From assembly GCA_023381035.1 (NCBI GenBank), contig JAMCTK010000031.1:307-8731 (forward strand): a stretch of DNA of 8,425 nt, in the 5' to 3' direction. This DNA comes from Patescibacteria group bacterium (lineage in GTDB: Bacteria; Patescibacteria; Microgenomatia; Levybacterales; UBA12049). Positions 1 through 4,273 of the stretch are shown here, in pieces (position 1 is the stretch's first letter; every line of letters begins with the position of its first letter). Made by a program: the position numbers and the translations under genes. The notes under the pieces were generated by a model. The model saw only the letters and a program-made list of their open reading frames with translations. It had not been told where the DNA came from and searched no databases.

Positions 1-453
1 AGAGCCTACAATCTTTCAGTAGCTCCAAGTGGAAGAACACTTTCAGGAGGATTTGATCCGGCAGCTTTGTGGCCGGCAAAAAGGTTTTTTGGCGCAGCCA
101 GAAACTGCAAAGAAGGCGGATCATTAACTATTATTGGAACTGCTTTGGTTGAAACTGGATCCAGGATGGATGATTTGATCTACGAAGAGTTTAAAGGTAC
201 CGGCAACATGGAGCTTCATCTAGATAGAAGATTGGCAGATAAGAGAATCTTTCCAGCAATTAACATTGAAAGGTCCGGAACCAGACAGGAGGAGCTTTTG
301 ATTTCCGAGGATAAACTGAAGAAAATAGTAACGGTTAGAAGGATGCTTTATATGCTTGGAGATGACGAGAGAACAAGTGCTTTAGTTGAAAGACTTGGAA
401 AGACAGAGACTAACGAAGACTTCTTGGAAAATTTGGGAAAATCACAAGCCTAA
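1..453 (+). CDS. rho: Transcription termination factor Rho, C-terminal part (5' end outside window)
   Basis: The frame is open from base 1 and gives 150 residues before TAA at 451-453. Rho is the hexameric RNA-dependent ATPase that tracks along untranslated RNA and ends transcription. What is visible is the last part of the RecA-like motor domain: RAYNLSVAPSGRTLSGG right after the Walker B/Q-loop region, PAKRFFGAARN, the R-loop segment YEEFKGTGNMELHL, then RIFPAINIERSGTR, which holds the arginine-finger region, and the usual short helical tail ending ETNEDFLENLG. These match Rho of other bacteria almost block for block, including the normal C-terminal length, so the gene looks intact at this end. 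The internal ATG at 67 is not a start; it is the Met of the conserved core. The RNA-binding N-terminus lies upstream of the window. No convincing intrinsic terminator follows; only an AT-only inverted repeat is seen at 463-482. Confidence 0.97.
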   Translation, partial: RAYNLSVAPSGRTLSGGFDPAALWPAKRFFGAARNCKEGGSLTIIGTALVETGSRMDDLIYEEFKGTGNMELHLDRRLADKRIFPAINIERSGTRQEELLISEDKLKKIVTVRRMLYMLGDDERTSALVERLGKTETNEDFLENLGKSQA

Positions 454-480
454 TTGGTTGTTAAATTTTAGCCACAAAAT

Positions 481-509
481 TTGACTTAATATAGCTCATT
501 TGTTAAAGT
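481..509 (+). promoter_or_regulatory. Promoter of the M23 peptidase gene
   Basis: TTGACT at 481-486, a 17-base spacer, then TAAAGT at 504-509 preceded by TGT, an extended -10 (TGN) element. The expected start of transcription is about 516-519, where TTG (516) and ATG (519) of the gene lie. The mRNA would therefore be leaderless or nearly so, in line with the absence of a Shine-Dalgarno sequence. Confidence 0.55.
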
Positions 510-518
510 ATTCAATTG

Positions 519-1658
519 ATGTTCATGCTGTCTAAGCGTCGTCGGGTTTCTATTAAAGGACCCATAAAAAACTTTCTAGCCGAGGTCTCCGGTTTTTCTA
601 AGTTCTTTGCTCAATACATTCACAAGAAAATCTTTGGGTTTTCTGTTGTTTTTGAGAAAAATAAGAATGCTTGTGTAAAGCTTTTTATTATTAAAAGAGG
701 TAGATACAATAGAATGTTTTTGCATTTTGCCACTATTTCCGTTGTGGGAATTGGTCTTATTGTGGCACCTCTTTTAGCCAGTACCTACCCAGTTTTTTCC
801 GCAAGCTCTTCAACATCAGCTAAAATAACAGAATCAAATACAGAGCAGTCAATTTCAGTTGATGCTAATGTTTTTCAAACTGATATTTCACAAAAACCTA
901 GGGATAAAACAATTGAATACACGGTTCAAAGAGGAGATACTGTTTCAACAATTGCCAGAAAATTTGGGATTTCTGAGGACACAATCCGCTGGGCAAATGA
1001 CATGACGGGAGACGATATTACGGTAGGAGACACCTTGAAGATTCTTTCAGTAACAGGTATTGCTCATAAGGTTGCTTCAGGAGAAACTGTTTACTCTATC
1101 GCAAAAGTTTATGATGCCAATCCGCAGCAGATAGTAGACTTTCCATTTAATGAATTTGCAAATCCAGAAACTTTTTCATTAGTAGTTGGACAAATTTTAA
1201 TTGTTCCTGATGGTGTAAAACCTTCGGAAAAGCCAAGAGTAAAACAAGACGTTGGTAGGCAATATTATGCTGGACCAGTACCTGTTTCTCCTGGTGGATT
1301 TGCCTGGCCTCTTGGAGGAGGAATTAGTCAATATGCCTCTTGGTATCACATGGCACTTGATATAACAGCACCTGTCGGAACTCCTGTTGTTGCAGCAGAA
1401 AATGGAAGAGTTACTTCTGTTTCAGTTGGAAGCTGGGATGGAGGATATGGAACAAACCTCTGGATAGATAACGGCTCAGGAATTGCCACTCATTACAATC
1501 ATTTATCAGGAGTAAATGTTTCTGTGGGACAATCCGTAGTAGTCGGAAAAACAGTAGTTGGTTGGGTTGGAATGACAGGAAGAACAACAGGGCCTCATCT
1601 TCACTTTGAGGTTAGCAGAAACGGAGCTCTTATTAACCCCATGGCAATACTGCAGTAA
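519..1658 (+). CDS. Membrane-anchored LysM-LysM-M23 family cell-wall peptidase
   Basis: A 379-residue protein starting at ATG 519 (TTG at 516 is in frame and would add one residue; ATG 525 is a third option; none has a Shine-Dalgarno). Residue numbers here count from 519. A basic cytoplasmic N-terminus of about 68 residues is followed by a hydrophobic segment near 69-91, then a Ser/Thr-rich stretch. LysM 1 (about 134-176, YTVQRGDTVSTIARKFGIS) and LysM 2 (about 183-230) should bind glycan of peptidoglycan. The C-terminal M23 lysostaphin-like domain (about 258-379) has HMALD (His277, Asp281), HYNHL (His328) and GPHLHFE (His360, His362), so the zinc ligands and catalytic His are present. The Ala in HxALD replaces the usual Gly. 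The likely role is cutting peptide cross-bridges during growth or division, outside the membrane. The gene is separated from rho by 65 bases and has its own promoter. Confidence 0.93.
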   Translation: MFMLSKRRRVSIKGPIKNFLAEVSGFSKFFAQYIHKKIFGFSVVFEKNKNACVKLFIIKRGRYNRMFLHFATISVVGIGLIVAPLLASTYPVFSASSSTSAKITESNTEQSISVDANVFQTDISQKPRDKTIEYTVQRGDTVSTIARKFGISEDTIRWANDMTGDDITVGDTLKILSVTGIAHKVASGETVYSIAKVYDANPQQIVDFPFNEFANPETFSLVVGQILIVPDGVKPSEKPRVKQDVGRQYYAGPVPVSPGGFAWPLGGGISQYASWYHMALDITAPVGTPVVAAENGRVTSVSVGSWDGGYGTNLWIDNGSGIATHYNHLSGVNVSVGQSVVVGKTVVGWVGMTGRTTGPHLHFEVSRNGALINPMAILQ

Positions 1659-1706
1659 TCGATTGTTGGGAAGTCTCTCGTCTTGAAATAAAAATCAATT
1701 TCTTTG

Positions 1707-1715
1707 TGATAAAAT
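1707..1715 (+). promoter_or_regulatory. Extended -10 element for tRNA-Ala(CGC)
   Basis: TGATAAAAT: TAAAAT at 1710-1715 (5 of 6 to TATAAT) with an upstream TGN. It would start RNA near 1722, six bases before the mature tRNA. The closest -35-like box, TTGAAA at 1683-1688, is 21 bases away, too far for a standard spacer, so this would rely on the extended -10. Confidence 0.45.
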
Positions 1716-1727
1716 ATGGTAGGTTTG

Positions 1728-1801
1728 GGGCCATTGGTACAGTGGCAATACGCTGCATTCGCATTGCAGAGGCGGGAGTTCGATTCTCCCATGGTCCACC
1801 A
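1728..1801 (+). tRNA. tRNA-Ala, anticodon CGC, CCA encoded
   Basis: A complete cloverleaf of 74 bases. The acceptor stem GGGCCAT pairs with ATGGTCC (1791-1797), with the G3:U70 wobble that identifies alanine tRNAs. The D-stem is GTAC/ATAC with a 13-22 mismatch and GG at 1744-1745. The anticodon stem CTGCA/TGCAG (perfect) encloses the loop TTCGCAT, giving anticodon CGC at 1760-1762 (reads GCG). The T-arm is GGGAG-TTCGATT-CTCCC. Discriminator A1798 is followed by a genome-encoded CCA at 1799-1801. No intron is present. It lies 69 bases after the M23 peptidase gene. Confidence 0.96.
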
Positions 1802-1817
1802 AAAGACGATTTGTCCC

Positions 1818-1850
1818 GCTTCGCAAATAATCATTAGCAAGCTTTATTTT
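1818..1850 (+). terminator. Candidate intrinsic terminator after tRNA-Ala(CGC)
   Basis: Imperfect hairpin: GCTT-GC-AAT on the 5' side (1818-1828, one bulged C and one A) pairs with ATT-GC-AAGC (1833-1842) around an AATC loop, nine base pairs in all, followed by TTTATTTT (1843-1850). It sits between the tRNA end and the promoter of the next gene, where a terminator is expected. Stem strength is modest. Confidence 0.4.
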
Positions 1851-1855
1851 CTATA

Positions 1856-1884
1856 TTGCACATTGTGTTTATCTGGGGTACGAT
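1856..1884 (+). promoter_or_regulatory. Leaderless promoter of the HTH/LAGLIDADG-like gene
   Basis: TTGCAC at 1856-1861, exactly 17 bases, then TACGAT at 1879-1884. Counting from -7 at base 1884 puts +1 on the A of ATG 1891, so the message is expected to start at its start codon. No Shine-Dalgarno is present. Confidence 0.6.
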
Positions 1885-1890
1885 TATAGT

Positions 1891-2601
1891 ATGTCCAAAT
1901 ATGCACCTTCTACAGTTGAAGCAATAAGACTCTTGCGGTCAAAAGGGAAAACATACAGCGAAATCAGGAAAGATTTGAAAACGCAAATACCGAAAAGCAC
2001 TCTTTCAAATTTATGTAGAGGAGTCATCCTTCCCAGAGAATACTTTAATAAGATTAATAAACTAAACACAATCAATCGAAATAAAGGGCGTCTTATTGCA
2101 TTAGAGATCAACAAGATAAAGAGGCAAGAATTTCTTCGCAACCTAGATGATATTAACTTTCCTATTGCAACTTCGATTCGTGATCAGAAAGTAGCAAAGA
2201 TTGCTTTGGCTATGCTTTGTTTGGGGGAAGCCAGTAAATATTCATCAAAAAGCGGATCTTTTAGTCTAGGAAGTTCGGATCCAAGAATTATTATCATTTT
2301 TCTTAAATTGTTGAAGAAATGTTTTGATTTTAAGTTAGAAAAGGTTCGATGTACGGTTCAGTGTCGAGCAGATCAGAATACAGAAGAATTGGAAGAATTC
2401 TGGTACGATATTGTCAAAATACCCAAAAATTTATTTTATAAAACTCGAATTGATCCAAGGACGATTGGGAAACCAACAAAAAAGAAAAATTACAAAGGTG
2501 TGCTCAGAGTTGATTATTTAGATACGAAAGTTCAATTAGAATTGGAATCTCTGTCAGATTTAATATATAATGAAGTCCTAACTGAGGGGCCTGAAGTTTA
2601 A
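1891..2601 (+). CDS. HTH plus LAGLIDADG-like DNA-binding protein (possible homing-endonuclease relative)
   Basis: 236 residues. Residues about 6-45 (EAIRLLRSKGKTYSEIRKDL…PKSTLSNLC) form a helix-turn-helix like those of resolvases and transposases. After a basic helical linker (50-100) comes a second domain with ALAMLCLGEASK (106-117), which resembles the LAGLIDADG-type helix written LxxLYWxEGxK in relatives, with acidic Glu113. SLGSSDPRIIIIFLKLLKKCF (125-145) and a βαβ-like C-terminal half follow. I recognise this layout from small CPR proteins that carry a degenerate single LAGLIDADG-like motif, but no function is proven; nuclease, regulator or domesticated element are all possible. The last five residues (GPEV plus stop) are read from the 5' end of tRNA-Ala(GGC), overlapping it by 15 bases. 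Start ATG 1891 agrees with the leaderless promoter. Lys-rich and AT-rich composition is similar to neighbouring genes. Confidence 0.8.
   Translation: MSKYAPSTVEAIRLLRSKGKTYSEIRKDLKTQIPKSTLSNLCRGVILPREYFNKINKLNTINRNKGRLIALEINKIKRQEFLRNLDDINFPIATSIRDQKVAKIALAMLCLGEASKYSSKSGSFSLGSSDPRIIIIFLKLLKKCFDFKLEKVRCTVQCRADQNTEELEEFWYDIVKIPKNLFYKTRIDPRTIGKPTKKKNYKGVLRVDYLDTKVQLELESLSDLIYNEVLTEGPEV
2542..2571 (+). promoter_or_regulatory. Promoter of tRNA-Ala(GGC), inside the upstream coding sequence
   Basis: TTGGAA at 2542-2547, an 18-base spacer, then a consensus TATAAT at 2566-2571. Transcription would start near 2578-2580, giving a leader of about 7-9 bases before the mature tRNA 5' end at 2587. The whole promoter is coding sequence for the C-terminus of the HTH/LAGLIDADG-like protein. 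Confidence 0.55.
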
Positions 2602-2659
2602 ATGGTTGAACGTCTGGCTGGCAGCCAGAGGGTAGCGGGTTCGATCCCCGTCGGGTCCA
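2587..2659 (+). tRNA. tRNA-Ala, anticodon GGC, CCA not encoded
   Basis: A full cloverleaf of 73 bases. The acceptor GGGCCTG pairs with CGGGTCC (2652-2658), again with G3:U70, plus a T6:G67 wobble. The D-stem is GTTT/GAAC with GG in the loop. The anticodon stem TCTGG/CCAGA holds the loop CTGGCAG, anticodon GGC at 2620-2622. The T-arm is GCGGG-TTCGATC-CCCGT. Discriminator A2659 is followed by CTT, so CCA must be added by a nucleotidyltransferase, unlike the neighbouring alanine tRNA. Position 8 is A, not the usual U. Its first 15 bases overlap the end of the upstream gene, whose TAA stop lies in the D-arm. Confidence 0.94.
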
Positions 2660-2739
2660 CTTCACTTTATTGAGTGCAGGTCTTCAAGAACTTTCATAGA
2701 AGCTTAAGAAGATAAAGGGTGCTTTGAATTCTAAAGATG

Positions 2740-2769
2740 TTGACAACGATTTTAGAAAAGAGTCATACT
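2740..2769 (+). promoter_or_regulatory. Promoter of the pilin-like gene
   Basis: A perfect TTGACA at 2740-2745, an 18-base spacer, then CATACT at 2764-2769 (4 of 6). The predicted +1 is at 2776-2777, at the ATG of the gene, so this also looks leaderless; no Shine-Dalgarno is visible. Confidence 0.55.
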
Positions 2770-2776
2770 TAATTAG

Positions 2777-3625
2777 ATGAAAAAACTGCCCAAACATTTC
2801 CGCAAATCTTTGCAAAAAGGCTTGAGTTTAATTGAACTCCTAATAGTTATTATGATTTTAGGAGTTTTAATTTTTATTTCTGTCTTTGCAATTAATCCTC
2901 TTGATCAACTGCGTAAATCATCCGATGCACAAAAAAGAAGCGATCTTGCTCAGATTAGACAGGCGCTTGATACATATTACAATGATCATAATTGTTATCC
3001 AACCCAAGATCAAAATATTCCCTTTGGTCAGGAGTGGGAAGAGAACGGAGTAGTGTATATGAAAGAGGTTCCTCAAGACAAAGGTTGCACAGGAGCATCT
3101 CCTCGGTGCTATATTTATCAAACTGACAGTTCCAGTAGTTGTCCTCAGTGGAATGTGATTTATGCAAAATTGGAAATGACTAGAAATCAGCTTTCTTCAA
3201 AAAGCACTACTTGTTTCTACGTTCCCGATTCTCCAGAGCCAACGAAAGCACTAACAAGTTACCGCTGTGAAACATGTCCTGTTTATTCAATGTGTGGAAC
3301 AATGACGGCAAAATATGACTATTGTATTGTTTCAGGAAGTGTCGATTGTACAAGTATTACAAGCGTACCAACACCTATTCTCTTGCCGACATCAACACCC
3401 GTGCCAACAAATATACCTACTCCAACCGTGATAGTTCCACCTCCAACAAGCGTACCAACCCCGACCATTGGTCCTTGCCCGGGAGGAAACTATTATGCAT
3501 GCACCAGCTCTCCGCAAAGGTGTAATGACATAGGTACTGATCCAACAGGTTTATGCCTAATACATGGTGGTTCAAATGTTTGCTATTGTGAAAGAAGCTG
3601 TAGCAATGTATGTCCTGGAGGATGA
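2777..3625 (+). CDS. Type IV pilin-like/pseudopilin protein with Pro-Thr linker and Cys-rich C-terminal domain
   Basis: 282 residues. A short basic leader ends KG at 14-15, followed by LSLIELLIVIMILGVLIF: a class III (prepilin) signal with Glu at mature +5, to be cut by a PilD-type peptidase. The hydrophobic N-terminal helix continues into the amphipathic DQLRKSSDAQKRSDLAQIRQALDTYY, typical of the pilin spine. The globular part (about 72-191) has ten Cys. A Pro/Thr/Val-rich linker (about 195-233) leads to a small C-terminal domain (234-282) with eight Cys at 234, 242, 249, 260, 269, 271, 275 and 279. The even totals (10 and 8) suggest disulfides in both parts. The N-terminus and spine are confidently pilin-like; the C-terminal mini-domain I do not recognise. 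Its size and extra domain suggest a minor or tip pilin or a secretion pseudopilin, not a major pilin. It has its own promoter, and a candidate terminator follows. Confidence 0.88.
   Translation: MKKLPKHFRKSLQKGLSLIELLIVIMILGVLIFISVFAINPLDQLRKSSDAQKRSDLAQIRQALDTYYNDHNCYPTQDQNIPFGQEWEENGVVYMKEVPQDKGCTGASPRCYIYQTDSSSSCPQWNVIYAKLEMTRNQLSSKSTTCFYVPDSPEPTKALTSYRCETCPVYSMCGTMTAKYDYCIVSGSVDCTSITSVPTPILLPTSTPVPTNIPTPTVIVPPPTSVPTPTIGPCPGGNYYACTSSPQRCNDIGTDPTGLCLIHGGSNVCYCERSCSNVCPGG
3359..3475 (+). repeat. Pro-Thr-rich low-complexity coding stretch
   Basis: Encodes the linker of the pilin-like protein (residues 195-233). The 14-base word ACAAGCGTACCAAC occurs at 3359-3372 and again at 3446-3459, 87 bases (29 codons) apart in frame, each encoding TSVPTP with the base that follows. 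This fits linker growth by in-frame duplication. Confidence 0.6.
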
Positions 3626-3650
3626 GATAAGTCCTTTAAGAGTTAAGAAA

Positions 3651-3679
3651 TTGACAAGCGCAAGCTTGTTTTCTATTAT
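3651..3679 (+). promoter_or_regulatory. Promoter of the TM-linker protein and repeat-protein bicistron
   Basis: A perfect TTGACA at 3651-3656, a 17-base spacer and TATTAT at 3674-3679 (5 of 6): the best promoter in the window. The predicted +1 is near 3686, leaving a leader of only about 15 bases before ATG 3701 and no Shine-Dalgarno. It overlaps the hairpin at 3654-3669. Confidence 0.65.
3654..3673 (+). terminator. Candidate intrinsic terminator after the pilin-like gene
   Basis: A perfect six-pair stem ACAAGC/GCTTGT (3654-3659 with 3664-3669) closed by a GCAA (GNRA) tetraloop and followed by TTTC, 28 bases after the pilin stop. The U-run is short. The same bases form the -35 and spacer of the next promoter, so the hairpin could be a terminator, an operator-like dyad, or both. 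Confidence 0.4.
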
Positions 3680-3700
3680 TAAATAAAGATTAAACTGTCC

Positions 3701-4273
3701 ATGCAAAAAATTAAAGACTACCTTATTACCCTCCGTGACAGATTGAGAGGTGAGGACAACTATCTAACAAGCATAACCATCTTCACCGGAAGTATTGCCT
3801 TTATTTTCGTAATTTCCGTAGTTATTTTAGCTCTGATGCCTGCCTCCACAAAAAAAGATTTATATAACAAATTTGCAGGCATCAGAAATATCACTAAGCC
3901 TACTCCAATCCCTACGCCAACACCAAGGCCGATAGCTAAAGGTCCGCAAACCTATACGGTAAGTTCGGGACAAAACCCTTTAATATCTGAAGTTTGGGTA
4001 AATGAATTTGATCCTAAAAAAGGTCAGGAGCAAATATATAAAGTAAAAATTAAAGATAAAAAAGGAGCAAGTATAACGAGTATAGAATTGAATTTAACTA
4101 CAGACCATGGAGCGAAAATTTATCCTTTTAAGTTAATATCAGGAACAGTAACAGAAGGTGAATGGCAGGTCTTCGTAATTACAAATGATTCGCATGATTA
4201 TGTTTACTTGCCATATATTACCGCAAAAAATAGCATTAAGGATATTTCCAAGTTAGAACTAAGCTTTAGATGA
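3701..4273 (+). CDS. Single-pass membrane protein with Pro-Thr linker and extracytoplasmic β-rich domain
   Basis: 190 residues, function not recognised. A charged cytoplasmic N-terminus (1-22, DYLITLRDRLRGEDN) precedes one strong membrane segment (about 24-47, ending ILALMPAS). A Pro/Thr linker follows (about 66-78, KPTPIPTPTPRP). The C-terminal domain (about 84-190) is rich in alternating β pattern: TYTVSSG, EQIYKVKIKDKKGA, SITSIELNLTT, EGEWQVFVITN, SKLELSFR. This suggests an immunoglobulin-like or β-sandwich fold outside the cell. It has no Cys, unlike the neighbouring pilin. The stop TGA overlaps the ATG of the next gene (ATGA, 4270-4273), so the two are translationally coupled and their products probably act together, for example as membrane anchor or receptor for the secreted repeat protein. 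The topology call is firm; the role is inference. Confidence 0.8.
   Translation: MQKIKDYLITLRDRLRGEDNYLTSITIFTGSIAFIFVISVVILALMPASTKKDLYNKFAGIRNITKPTPIPTPTPRPIAKGPQTYTVSSGQNPLISEVWVNEFDPKKGQEQIYKVKIKDKKGASITSIELNLTTDHGAKIYPFKLISGTVTEGEWQVFVITNDSHDYVYLPYITAKNSIKDISKLELSFR

Noticed and set aside
463..482. Inverted repeat AAATTTT/AAAATTT after rho
   Set aside because: All A-T stem with no U-run; too weak to call a terminator.
1601..1840. Minus-strand open frame across tRNA-Ala(CGC)
   Set aside because: It is the antisense of the peptidase end and the tRNA; its sequence (GESNSRLC…) is the usual artefact of reading a tRNA backwards.
1884..2141. Minus-strand 85-codon frame opposite the HTH/LAGLIDADG-like gene
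   Set aside because: Fully inside a better-supported gene on the other strand, with no start signal.
1891..2601. The LAGLIDADG-like gene as part of a tRNA intron
   Set aside because: Both flanking tRNAs are complete and uninterrupted, so the gene is free-standing, not intron-borne.
2663..2676. Hairpin CACT/AGTG after tRNA-Ala(GGC)
   Set aside because: Only four or five pairs and no U-run follows.
2918..3167. Two minus-strand frames opposite the pilin-like gene
   Set aside because: No promoter or ribosome site, and the opposite strand has clear pilin coding.
3322..3525. Plus-strand 67-codon frame inside the pilin-like gene
   Set aside because: An alternate reading of the Pro-Thr linker; low complexity, no start signal.
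3623..4273. UGA recoded as glycine (SR1/Gracilibacteria code)
   Set aside because: TGA ends the pilin-like gene and the TM-linker gene at sensible domain ends, the latter in an ATGA overlap; no internal TGA is needed in any gene.
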